Made by a program: the position numbers and the translations under genes
Shown: positions 48,605 through 57,912 of the stretch, piece by piece
Layout: the number at the start of each line of letters is the position of its first letter
How positions within the stretch are numbered: position 1 is the stretch's first letter
NCBI GenBank assembly: GCA_029961685.1
Contig: JARWKL010000008.1
Coordinates: 16,773,981 to 16,837,980 of the forward strand
Length of the DNA stretch: 64,000 nt
Reading direction: 5' to 3'
Origin: Aristolochia californica
Taxonomy: Eukaryota > Streptophyta > Magnoliopsida > Piperales > Aristolochiaceae
Notes under the pieces: model-generated
The model's database searches: none
Seen by the model: only the letters and a program-made list of their open reading frames with translations
What the model was told of the DNA's origin: nothing

Positions 48605-48801
48605 TGTCCAGAATTAGACACCCTAATTCCAAACTAATGAGAGCAATAACAATAAACGCGGAAGAAGGGAAAAACAAGCACAAAAAGTTAGGGCAACCAC
48701 ATTACAAGAGTAAAATTCCAAAACTACCCTTAATGAAACAACAGTTAATATATCCGCGACCAACTCAACGTAAGGCGTTAATTAGGCTCCACAACTTAAC
48801 A
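48605..48801 (-). repeat. Copia G' 3' LTR (197 bp, shortened)
   Basis: Minus strand: GTGGGAGATTGTTAAGTTGTGGAG (tract plus LTR start at 48801) to GGGTGTCTAATTCTGGACA (end at 48605). It lacks the middle of the S-family LTR. Confidence 0.85.
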
Positions 48802-48972
48802 ATCTCCCACTTGGAGATTAATCTATCATCAATATCTCCTCTACAGCGGCAACAACTTCTCAATCCTCAGAAAGAAGTCCAAGTGAAGTTGCACACGACT
48901 TCAGTTTCTCGATCATAAAAATTTTCATCAACATATCAGTTGGATTCTGATTCCCTCGGATCTTCTCAAGTG
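48802..48972 (-). pseudogene. Copia G' RNase H C-terminus
   Basis: Minus-strand translation LEKIRGNQNPTDMLMKIFMIEKLKSCATSLGLL matches the copia RNase H/C-terminal tail (normally NPADMLTK). It joins the RNase H segment at 49605 once the solo LTR and one TSD copy are removed. Confidence 0.88.
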
Positions 48973-48977
48973 CTAAG

Positions 48978-49599
48978 TGTTGAATTTAGGATCCCTTTAC
49001 TGAAATCTCAAGCAAGGTGAGAGAGGGAGAAAATAAAAGAAGGAGAAAGAGGGTTCTTGGGTAGAGAGGAGAGAAGAGAAAAAAAAGGAAAGAAAAGAGT
49101 TTAGGCAAGAGAAGAAATCTTCACGAGAGAGAAGTTGAGAACTACTTCACTTTGATGATTTAAGTTCGAGTACAAGCACCTCTCTTTATATTAGAGGAAA
49201 GTAGTAGAGTCCAAGTACAATTAAACTACCATTCTCCTAATTACATTCAAACTATAACACTTAAAGATAAGTTTATTATAATAAAATAACTCAACATAAT
49301 TAGAAGACTAATATAACTCAAACTAAAATTCTTCTATGAGGATGTGACCATAGGCTAAATATGCCAACTCGTGGTTATCTTTGTGGGTTCCACTTGTTCT
49401 TCCAACTCATGTGATAAGGACACCAACTCATGGTATCTTTGTGGGTCCCACTTGATGCTCAAATATTTTAACTCATTCCAACTCGTGCTTGTTATCTTCC
49501 AACTCATGCCAGCTCGTGTGATGACTCCTCTTGGTATCTCATGTTCTTATGGTGGTTCCCACTAGCTCGTGCAACAATGGTGGGTCCCGCATTGTGACA
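48978..49599 (-). repeat. Solo LTR (622 bp) with TSD CTAAG in G' RNase H
   Basis: On the plus strand it runs TGTTGAATTTAGGATCCC... to ...CATTGTGACA, with CTAAG at 48973-48977 and 49600-49604. Minus-strand ends are TGTCACAATG and AATTCAACA. The minus-strand 3' end (GGGATCCTAAATTCAACA) resembles copia A/B LTRs. The middle (GTCCTTATCACATGAGTTGG, TTTGAATGTAATTAGG) resembles the element C/D LTRs. Several CCAACTCRTG repeats occur at 49360-49520. Confidence 0.92.
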
Positions 49600-49604
49600 C
49601 TAAG

Positions 49605-49960
49605 ACTTCATCCTCTATAGCTGATCTGATGAAGTGTATTGCACTGGCATGATAAACAAGATTCTTTTCTGAATGAATAGAACTTTGACTGTCACAATAC
49701 AACAGATTCTTCCCATGTTTGAGATGAAATTTTTTCCAAAAAGATTGGAGCCGTACCATCTCTTTGCTAGCTTCGGTCACGGTGACATATTTTGCCTCAA
49801 TGGGAAAAGAGCAACTATCTTTTAAAACTTATAGACCCAACTCACTACTATACCACCCAATGTGTATACATATCTAGTAGTACACTTCCTGCCATCAATG
49901 TGTCCAACCATGTCAGCATCTACATAACCCTTTAATCCCATGTCTGACTTTCTAAAACAT
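49605..49960 (-). pseudogene. Copia G' RNase H, N-terminal part
   Basis: Minus strand: KGYVDADMVGHIDGRKCTTRYVYTLGG near 49860-49945, then the frame 49780-49562 with TEASKEMVRLQSFWKKFHLK, YCDSQSSIHSEKNLVYHAS and HFIRSAIEDEVLVS. This is the copia RNase H that is missing from copia G. Confidence 0.88.
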
Positions 49961-50059
49961 AAGGTTGAGTCTGTGTTGCATCACTTCAGGCTGACCGACG
50001 GATTTATAGTGGTTGACAATTCTCTTCATGGATTGTTAATTCTTCAATCTAACACCAAA

Positions 50060-50698
50060 GAATCAATAGGGCTATCAACCGACAAGAGTAAAGCATCTTA
50101 ACTTCTTCAGTCATCGCATTTACAACATCACCTTTCTTTTCATCCTTCTTCGGTGCTCTGTAGATCTTCTTTATGTGACCAGACTTCCCACAATTCCGGA
50201 ACTCGACATTCCTTCCAAATTTGGACTTGCTTCTTCCATTCTTTGACTTCTCTCTACCATTACCCTAGTTGGAATTCCTCTCGAAGTTCCTGCCCCTAGT
50301 ATCAACACTTAGGGCAGAACTAGATGTCGACGATTCTCTAGAGTCTTTTCTACGAACTTCCTCCACAAGAATGGTATCCCGAATATCATTAAAAATCAAT
50401 TTCCCGTTGCCTACAGAGATGTTGACTGCAGCCCTCATAGGCTCCCAACAATTTGACAGAGATGCCAAAAGAACTAAAGCACAAACCTCATAGTTAGATT
50501 TAATCTAAACCGACATCAAATGATTGACAATCATGCTAAACTCATTCAAATGTGATGCCACTAGTGTATTTTATGTCATCATTAAATTGAAGAGTTTTTT
50601 ATGAGATATACCTTATTATTTGCAAACGGCTTCTCATACATGTCGAACAAAATTTTCATCATCCCTGTTGTAGTTTTCTTTGACACCACATTGTGAAA
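50060..50698 (-). pseudogene. Copia G' gag
   Basis: Minus strand: KTTTGMMKILFDMYEKPFANNKVYLI at 50690-50600, then after stops ASLSNCWEPMRAAVNISVGNGKL and NDIRDTILVEEVRRKDSRESSTSS (frame 50468-50265), and FRNCGKSGHIKKIYRAPKKDEKK near 50160. In the zinc knuckle the last Cys is Tyr. It is the inverted counterpart of 45871-46380. Confidence 0.9.
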
Positions 50699-50699
50699 G

Positions 50700-50855
50700 A
50701 AGGGAAAAGAAACCATGGAAAAAACACAACAAGATTTATACAAGTTTACCTCAAGCTAAGACTACATCCTGTCTTCCGCCGCTGTAGTAATCCACTATGA
50801 AGAAATAATTTACAAGAGAAATCGCACACTTACAGGTGTTTCTCTCTAACCGCTT
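50700..50855 (-). repeat. S-family LTR fragment at the G' 5' side
   Basis: Minus-strand words TAAATTATTTCTTCATAGTGGATTACTACAGCGG and AGGTAAACTTGTATAAATCTTG parallel the S-family LTRs. It is truncated at both ends. Confidence 0.8.
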
Positions 50856-51472
50856 GGGCTGCAACTCAAGATGCTCCTCGGATCAAGCATTCCCTTTCTT
50901 GATTCCATACTCTAGAATGCCAATTCTTCTCTCTTAAAGGTACTAGAGAACTTCTATTAAAAAAACTAAAATATAAAAGAGTAAAATAAAACTTACAACA
51001 TTTTGTTGGAGAGATACCCTCTCCTATGCAATCAAAACTTCCAAATCTTCAAAAATGAGAGATTATGTAGAGGAGCTTGAGATAGCTAGGAATGTTGAGT
51101 GATTTGAAAGAGAATGAAGTTATTTTGAGATAAAACTACTTTTTTTCTCTCAAGAAGGTTTATTGATAGTTTCAATTAAAAAAGCCTTGGAATGCTTTGA
51201 ATAGCGAAGAAATACTCAGCTAATCCTCCCCAACAAGGAGGGAGAGGTAGGAGGGTTGGTTATCTATTTACGTAACTAGAGTTTTTGAGATTTTTAATTT
51301 TTATTTTTACTCTAGGTCTTCAAGTTTTCAAGCTTATTTTGTGTAAGTTCTTCTTCCAAGCTACAATCTTCAATGATTTTTGGTTTTGGGTCTTAACTTG
51401 GAAACTTGATTGATATTTCTTTTGTTTTTAGATTTTGTCGTAGACCACATAGTACTTGTGTAGGAAGGCATG
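50856..51472. other. Unassigned sequence in the F1 interior
   Basis: No frame or LTR end recognised. It lies between the G' LTR fragment and the duplicated F interior and may be F sequence without a counterpart in the second F unit. Confidence 0.4.
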
Positions 51473-52106
51473 TGTCTAAAATACAATGATAACTTTGTTA
51501 GTAGAATACTTTCAAACTACCCATTTTATTATCATAAAGTAATAGAGGCCAACATGATTTTACCATTGGTGTAGCTCCTCAATCATAAATGTTCATAGAG
51601 GAATTACTTTTTCTATTTCCCTTTTGAGTCAAATCTGGTCATTTTTCATCCATCTATTAGTCTAAAGCTTCATCCTTAATTGGAATTATGAATTGCTACA
51701 ATGTGTGCCTCCTTCCATTTAAAATATAAGTACTGCTATCTTTTTATTCACACCATTAATTCTTCAAACTATTTCAATTTTTTTCTTTAAAATGTCTAAA
51801 ATACATTAATAACTCTATTAGTAGCACACTTTTTAGCTACCCATTTTATTATCATAAAATAATGGAGGCCAACATGATTTTACCATTGGTGTAACTACTC
51901 ATCATAAATGTTCATAGAGGAATTACTTTTTATTTCCCTTGTGAGTCAAATCTGGTCATTTTTCATACATCTATTAGTCTAAAGCTTCATCCTTTATTGG
52001 AATTATGAAGTGCTACATTGTGTGCCTCCTTCCATTTGAAATATAAGCACTGCTATCTTTTTATTCACACCCTAAATTCCTCAAACTGCTTCAATTTTTT
52101 TTTCTA
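51473..52106. repeat. 320-bp tandem duplication in the F interior
   Basis: TGTCTAAAATACA starts at 51473 and again at 51793 (period 320). Shared blocks include CCAACATGATTTTACCATTGG, TGTTCATAGAGGAATTAC and TGTGCCTCCTTCCATTT. The copies differ at scattered bases. The second F unit (near 53930-54010) has only a weak single equivalent. Confidence 0.9.
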
Positions 52107-52683
52107 ACATGACTTAAGAGTAATGCCTATAGACCCATTACTTGCAAAAAAAAAAGGAGTGCACCCAACATATCTTAAATCTATTATTTTAGTTTTTCAA
52201 GTAGAAATTTTAACCTACCCTTAAAAAGTGAGTAGACTCTTTCCATTGCCCTAAACGGATTGAACCGCCTTTAAATTTAAATGGATATTTCAGATAGGAG
52301 TTGGAGTTTGATCATTAGGCTAGGGTGTTTTTTCTGTTCTCACCATTATTTTGTGGAAGCTAGGGTTTCTTGGAAAATAAAAAAGAGATTCCTAGCTTGA
52401 GGAGTGTCGAATAAGAAGTGTAAGTATGAGGTAATAGGCAACAACAAATTCTACAAGTGGTAATCAAATTTTGTGCAACCAGAATATCTTAGGGGGACAA
52501 CAAGATGAGATTAAAACAAGATATAGACAAGAACAAGATGAATCAAGACAATTAGAACTTCTTTTGGAATCATAATTTCTTGTTCAATCTACACAAGATC
52601 AAAAATTTCTTTTTCAGCCACATAAATTTTATGACAAAGATTGTTTGCTTATTGAAGTTACAAAGTATAGCTTGGGGGGATGG
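52107..52683 (+). other. F interior, 3' part of unit 1, with purine tract
   Basis: Homologous to 54060-54264 plus 57172-57527 in unit 2. No coding. Ends AGCTTGGGGGGATGG just before the middle LTR, the position of the polypurine tract. Confidence 0.75.
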
Positions 52684-52807
52684 TGTTGAAGAATTTTATA
52701 ATAAAAGAATCTAAGTTGTGTCTCAAGCAAAGGAGGTTTAATAATTAAAGAAAAGTCAAAGAAGAAGAAGAAAAGAAGACCCTAAATGGAGTATGTATGT
52801 AGGGTGG

Positions 52808-52848
<41 letters not shown>

Positions 52849-53136
52849 GGGGGTGTGGGTGGGTGGGGAAGATTTCTTTTCCTTATTATAAATTATCGTG
52901 ATTAGGTTTAGTGAGATATTATTGGGTGTAATTTGGAAGTTTGGGAAAGTTTATTTTTAGCACGAGTCATTGTATCATTTTTTAAAAACCATGTAAGGGA
53001 TCAAAGGATGCACCATTCTCAAATTTTCCTCTTCATATCAATACACATGCTCCTCCTTGGTTCCCTCTTGTGTCTCCTCTCTTTCTTACTTTTTCTCATG
53101 TCTCTCTCTTCCATACTTCTTCTTTGTAAGTTAACA
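52684..53136 (+). repeat. Element F LTR 2 (453 bp, shared middle LTR)
   Basis: TGTTGAAGAATTT... to ...GTAAGTTAACA. It contains the G37 homopolymer at 52811-52847, absent from LTR 1 and LTR 3. It has a purine tract before it and a primer-binding site after it, so it serves as the 3' LTR of the left unit and the 5' LTR of the right one. Confidence 0.9.
52802..52866 (+). repeat. Poly-G tract (G37) and flanking G-rich sequence
   Basis: 37 consecutive G at 52811-52847, then TGGGGGTGTGGGTGGGTGGGG. It could fold into stacked G-quadruplexes. The length in the assembly may be unreliable. Confidence 0.9.
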
Positions 53137-53150
53137 TGGTATCAAAGTGG
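53137..53150 (+). other. Element F primer-binding site
   Basis: TGGTATCAAAGTGG right after LTR 2; it matches the iMet site over TGGTATCA. Confidence 0.75.
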
Positions 53151-54264
53151 CAAGGTTTTGAGATGGAGAAGCAAAAGCGGATAGAGTCTTCCTTTTTACC
53201 TAGCACCCATTTTTGTCTTTGGAGTTTACATTATCATAAACAATATTTAATTTTTAAAATTAAAAATTTATGGAAGTATATTTTAGTCTAGTTTTCAACT
53301 CAAAAAGGATTTTGTCAATCGGAGTTTTCTACAAAGAGAAATCAATATCTGAAGTAGCAAATAAAATTTGATGTAAAAAAAGGTATGTGAGTCTATTTTC
53401 TAATCCAACAAACCGTTTCTCAATTGGATGCTTCCAAAGAGAGATATCAACATTGGAAAAATCGAAGGTCATGCTGGTAGCTTGTTGCATGTGGAACTCC
53501 GAATTTTATGCCAATTTTTTCCTTTTTGAGATGATAATATTAGTTTGACTAAGTTTTCTAGTTGTTTTCAAATTTTAATTAAGTGTTTCCCAACTTGAGC
53601 ATCATTCCGTAAGAGTTTCTATTTTTGTATCTCACATAACACGAGTTTCCCATTCTTCTACTTACATGAGTTTAATTTGCTTTCTTAATAAAGTCTGAAA
53701 TTTCTATATTATAAAATATTTTCTCCTCAATTTAAACTCAAAATATATTTTTCTTAAACCTCCCTTATTCTAGAATTTCTTTGTTGAAAAGGTTTTTCCT
53801 GATTGGCAAGTTGTTTTGAAAAGAAATTATCTTAAATGAGAATTCTATTTTAGATAGTTTCTATTATTATGTTCTAACTAAAAAAAATTATTTATTGGTT
53901 TTTTTTTATCTCCCTTTAGTGTTAAACTTGGTTTTTTTTCATCCCATCTATTGGTCTAAACGTGACTCCTTTTTATTTAGAACTATGAAGAGCAATGCTA
54001 GTATGAGAGCTTCTATCTATTCCTCAAAGTAATTTATTTAATTTATTTTTAATTAAAATCACTTTACATTAAAGCCTTCAAACCCACTACTTGCAAAGAA
54101 CAGATTTGCACCCAACATATAACTTTCAATTATTTTAATTTTTACCCAAGTGGTATTTTTGAGACACCCTTAAAAGTGAATAGATTCTTTTTATTGCCCT
54201 AAAATAAGACAGGCTGCCTTAAATTTGAACAATCATTTTAGATTGGAGTTAGAGTTTTGTCATT
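53151..54264 (+). other. F interior, unit 2, left part
   Basis: Non-coding. Two copies of the module shared with C and D lie at 53317-53360 and 53420-53480 (AAAGAGAnATCAA, then TCGAAGGTCATGCTGGTAGC). Interrupted at 54264 by element D. Confidence 0.75.
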
Positions 54265-54269
54265 GGTCT

Positions 54270-54710
54270 TGTTGGAAGATAAGATCAAGCCCAAATGACC
54301 AAGGAAGGCCCACATATGTAAGATTATTATAAGATGGGCCACATGACCAAGGAAGGCCCACAAGATGGGCCCAAGCTCATAAGAAGAAGGACACAAAATG
54401 ATTACCAAGAGCTGGCATCCTTATCACATCAGTTGGAAAATCAAGAAGGACTCACAAAAGTATCTTTATCTTAGGGTCACGACCAAGAAGAGTTTTAGTT
54501 TAAGTTATATTTTTATTTTATCAATATTGAGTTACCTAATTATGTTAGGACTTACCTTAAGTGTTAGAGTTTGGGTGTAATTGGGACAAGGGTAGTTTTA
54601 TTGTAATTGGACTCTACTACCTTCTTCTATTATAAATAGAGCTTCATGTACCCTTATTACAACAATTTATTGATGTCAATGAAGTATTTCACTTTTCCAT
54701 AAATTCAACA
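54270..54710 (+). repeat. Element D 5' LTR (441 bp)
   Basis: TGTTGGAAGATAAG... to ...CATAAATTCAACA. Likely promoter at TATTATAAATAGAGC near 54630. Contains a duplicated ACCAAGGAAGGCCCAC (near 54298 and 54346). Confidence 0.95.
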
Positions 54711-54722
54711 TGGTATCAGAGT
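54711..54722 (+). other. Element D primer-binding site
   Basis: TGGTATCAGAGT, eleven of twelve bases matching the iMet site, directly after the LTR. Confidence 0.9.
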
Positions 54723-56058
54723 AGGTTTTGTGAGTTGACTTAGTCAACTCACAGAGGTAATGTGATCCTTTTCTCTAAACCCTAAACCCTAGGTCTTGGT
54801 TCGTAGTTATGTTTTTTTAGTGCCTACTCCTGTAGTTTTCGTTGCGATTTTTACCTTTATACATAGTTTTTAATATTACAAGTTATATATTTACAGAAAT
54901 ATATTTGAGTCTAATTTCCAAATAAGAACAATTTGTTCCAATCGAAGTTATCTACAGAGAGATATCGATATTTGAATGAGCGAAGGTCAGATTGCAAAAA
55001 GGTTCGAGCAGCAGCAGCAATCTTCCGATTTTGAGGTAATTTTTGCTATCAAGAACTAGACTTTATATGGAGAAATATATATCAAACTAGATATATGTAA
55101 GTCTATTATTTTACCTATTCAAACCAATTTTTTATCTGAGTTATGTACAAAGAGAAATCGATATTTGAAGCAGCAAAGGTCAAATTGAAAAAAAGGTTCG
55201 AGCGACAGCGGAAAGCCTCAACTTCTGAAGTATTTTAAGCTATCAAGAAAGAGACTTTATATGGATAATTATATATCAAGATAAATTTATGTAATTCTAT
55301 TTTCTGACCTATTCAACCAATTCTCGATATGATATTTTTATAAGGAGATATTGATCTTGGAAGAGTCAATGGTTGTTATGGAAAAACAGGAGAAACTGAA
55401 CTTATTTCGGCCAAATGATGGAGACCGAAACCTATCAGATTATTTATCTTATGATAATTATATTTTATGAAGAGATGTTATAATTGGATGAAATTTATTT
55501 AATTCTACTTTCATAAGGAAAAATTTCATCTCAATCTGATCTATATTGAGAGATATATTCGAATTGGAAGAATCAAAGGTCATGCTGGTATTCTGTTGTA
55601 TTAAAAAATCCAAATTTATGCCGATTGTTTTGTATCACTGTTTGAGTTGATATATCAGGAAAATATCTCACTTCTCCCTGGTTTGAGGGTTTATTTACAA
55701 ATCTCTATTATTTGGGATTATTGTTACTTCTATGATATTTGGTTCAAGCTGGGATCACTGCCATTACCTCCCAGCTTGAGGGGTAGAAGTAGAAGAAGAA
55801 CAAGAAAGAGATATTTTATTCCTTATGTTGTGGATAATTTTATGTGACCAAAATATTCAAGAAAGGGAGAGCACAAAAGATGAAGCTTGTGCATCAAAGA
55901 AGAAATTTTTATATCATATTATTTCATGGGTTCTTTGACAAAGTTTACTATTTGGTTCTTGTTATATGTGTTGGACTATTCAGCTGAACTATTATGTCTC
56001 TTTGGGGACATTATTATAGAATAAGAGGTGGCCTCATGTCATCATTTATTTTACCCCG
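54723..56058 (+). other. Element D interior with four ~195-bp module repeats
   Basis: The word set AGAGAnATCGATATTTGAA plus AAGGTCA recurs near 54940, 55138, 55340 and 55535, each preceded by an AAGTCTAnTTT-type stretch, giving diverged ~195-bp units. Frames across the units are closed by stops at different points, so coding is not supported. The same module occurs in elements C and F. Confidence 0.75.
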
Positions 56059-56340
56059 TCAAAAAGATCAAAATTATTTGTGGTTGGGAGTCCACAATGG
56101 ATGAACTTCATCCTCATCAAAAAGATGAAAATTATTCGTGGTTGGAAGTCCACGATGGAGGAACTTCATCCCCATCAAAAAGATGAAAATTATTTGTGGT
56201 TGGAAGTCCATGACGGAGGAACTTCATCCCCGTCAAAAAGATGAAAATTATTTTTGGTTGGGAGTCCACGACAGAGGAACTTCATCCCAGTCCAAAAGAT
56301 GAAAATTATTTGTGGTTGGAAGTCCATGACGGAGGAACTT
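56059..56340. repeat. 58-bp tandem repeat, about 4.9 copies
   Basis: TCAAAAAGATxAAAATTATT starts at 56059, 56117, 56175 and 56233, with TCCAAAAGATG at 56291: an exact 58-bp period. The unit also carries GGTTGGAAGTCCA and GGAGGAACTTCATCCC. It lies in element D and is absent from element C. Confidence 0.96.
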
Positions 56341-56725
56341 ATGAGTACTTATGAGTACGTCCATGTTATCCCCCCCCGTAATGGCTTTTATGTCTCCTAC
56401 CACTTGAGAGTCATTGTCCTGTGGAGGGACACGGTGGTGGACACTTCAGAGCAATGCCGATAGACACACTACCGATAGCAAAGGAGTGTGCCCTACATCC
56501 AGAATTTAGACTGGAGTATGAAGCAATGGCTTACCGGCTAGGAGTGATTTTTACTCTCACTTATAATGCCGCAGGGCCTCAAGGAAGGACACAACATCAT
56601 GAGGGGGAATGTTGGAAGATGAAGGCATATTGGAAGATGTGCCGTTTTATAAAAAAATATTTTATACATCATTTGCAGCAAGTTGAGAGTTCATGTTATT
56701 CTCTCACTCCTAACTTGAGGGGGAG
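56341..56725 (+). other. Element D 3' interior and polypurine tract
   Basis: Homologous to element C 35190-35501 (CCTACCACTTGAG, GTCCTGT, GGAGTGATTTT). The open frame 56421-56738 continues into the LTR and has no counterpart in C, so it is not supported as a gene. Ends CTAACTTGAGGGGGAG. Confidence 0.7.
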
Positions 56726-57166
56726 TGTTGGAAGCTAAGATCAAGCCAACACGACCAAGGAAGGCCCACATATGTAAGATTATTATAAGATGGGCCACAT
56801 GACCAAGGAAGGCCCACAAGATGGGCCCAAGCCCATAAGAAGTAGGACCCATAATGATTACAAAGAGCTGACATCCTTATCACATTAGTTGGAAAATCAA
56901 GAAGGACTCACAAAAGTATCTTTATCTTAGGGTCATGACCAAGAAGAGTTTTAGTTTAAGTTATATTTGTCTTTTATCAATATTGAGTTACCTAATTATG
57001 TTAGGACTTACCTTATGTGTTAGAGTTTGGGTGTAATTGGGACAAGGGTAATTTTATTGTAATTGGACACTACTACCTTCCTCTATTATAAATAGAGGTT
57101 CATGTACTCTGATTACAACAAGTTATTAATGTCAATGCAGTATTTCACTTTTCCATAAATTCAACA
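56726..57166 (+). repeat. Element D 3' LTR (441 bp)
   Basis: Same length as the 5' LTR and same ends. Differences include GAAGCTAAG for GAAGATAAG and GGACACTACTACC for GGACTCTACTACC. Confidence 0.95.
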
Positions 57167-57171
57167 GGTCT

Positions 57172-57527
57172 AGGGGTGATTTTTCTTCTCTCACCATTAC
57201 TTTTGAATATTGGGTCACTTGGTAAAGAGCTAAAACTATCCTCAACTTGAGGAGGAGAAGTAAAAGAAGAAGTACAAGTACGAGGTAACAGATAATGAAG
57301 GATTCTATAATTTGTAGTAATCAAATTTTATGTAACCAAAATATCCAAGTAAGAGGGAGAACAAGATAAAGACTACAAGCAAGATAAACCAAGAAAATTA
57401 GAATTTCTTTTGCAATCACAATTTCTTTTCCAAGTGACAAAAGATTAGAATTTATTTTTTAGCTAAACGTGTGTCATGATGAAGATTGTTTGCAAGTTGA
57501 AGTTACAAATCCTAATTTTAGGGGGAG
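57172..57527 (+). other. F interior, unit 2, right part
   Basis: Resumes after D and matches 52310-52683 of unit 1 (CTCACCATTA, GTAATCAAATTTTxTG, GATTGTTTGC). Ends with TTTTAGGGGGAG before LTR 3. Non-coding. Confidence 0.8.
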
Positions 57528-57912
57528 TGTAAAAGAAGCTATTACCAAGGAATCTATGTTGAGTTTTCACAGTTGAAACAAAGTCCAAGAATAAGAGGAG
57601 AAAAATAATCTAAATGGAGAACATGTGCAAGGAAGTTTTTCTCCTTATTTTCTTAGTTTTAATTTCGTTTTTTACCAATTATTGTGATTAGATTTATTGA
57701 GATATTATTAGATATAATTAAAAACTTTAGAAAATTTTATTTTTAGCATAAACCATTGTATTTTTATTATAAAAGAGCAAGGGATACAACACTCAAATTT
57801 TCTCTTCATATCAATACATGTGCTCCTCCTTGTTCACTCTCTTTTCTCATATCTTTCTTACTTTTTCTCCTTTTCTCTCATTCTTTCATGCTTCCTCTTT
57901 GAAAAATTAACA
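57528..57912 (+). repeat. Element F LTR 3 (385 bp)
   Basis: TGTAAAAGAAGCTATTACC... to ...GAAAAATTAACA. Shares GAAGCTATTACCAA with LTR 1 and ATATTATTxGxxxTAATT with LTR 2. Its end abuts the resumed H LTR. Flanks TAAAG (left of F) and AAGTG (right) give no clean TSD. Confidence 0.88.

Larger units (their letters stand above)
48605..50855 (-). mobile_element. Copia G': inverted, internally deleted copy of copia G
   Basis: Minus-strand order from the right: LTR fragment (50700-50855), gag (50060-50698), then a jump over protease, integrase and RT to RNase H (49605-49930 and 48830-48972), polypurine tract and LTR (48605-48801). RNase H is interrupted by a solo LTR with a TSD. Together with copia G it forms a convergent inverted pair. 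Confidence 0.85.
54270..57166 (+). mobile_element. Element D: complete non-autonomous LTR retrotransposon, TSD GGTCT
   Basis: Two 441-bp LTRs (54270-54710 and 56726-57166), iMet-type primer-binding site, ~2 kb interior and polypurine tract, flanked by GGTCT at 54265-54269 and 57167-57171. Removing D restores F sequence homologous to unit 1 (…TTAGGCTAGGGTG). The interior has no gag or pol. Just before the purine tract, GCAAGTTGAGAGTTCATG is a relic of the copia A/B RNase H tail. The two LTRs differ at roughly two dozen positions by eye, so the insertion is not very recent. Confidence 0.94.
44486..57912 (+). mobile_element. Element F: tandem LTR-internal-LTR-internal-LTR element inserted in the H LTR
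   Basis: Three related LTRs in the same orientation lie at 44486-44892, 52684-53136 and 57528-57912. The ~370 bp before the second and third LTR are homologous to each other (for example GATTGTTTGC...GAAGTTACAAA then a purine tract), and so are the preceding segments (TTACTTGCAAA...CACCCAACATAT). Thus two internal regions are joined through a shared middle LTR. F interrupts the H LTR between 44485 and 57913. No gag or pol of its own is seen. Nested inside are copia G/G', solo LTRs and element D. Confidence 0.85.

Noticed and set aside
54776..54793. Telomere-like CTAAACCCTAAACCCTAGG
   Set aside because: Only two CCCTAAA units next to a PBS in element D; no array, so not an interstitial telomere.
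56254..56738. Two open frames in the 3' interior of element D
   Set aside because: The equivalent region of element C has no such frames, and one runs into the LTR. No recognised protein motif.
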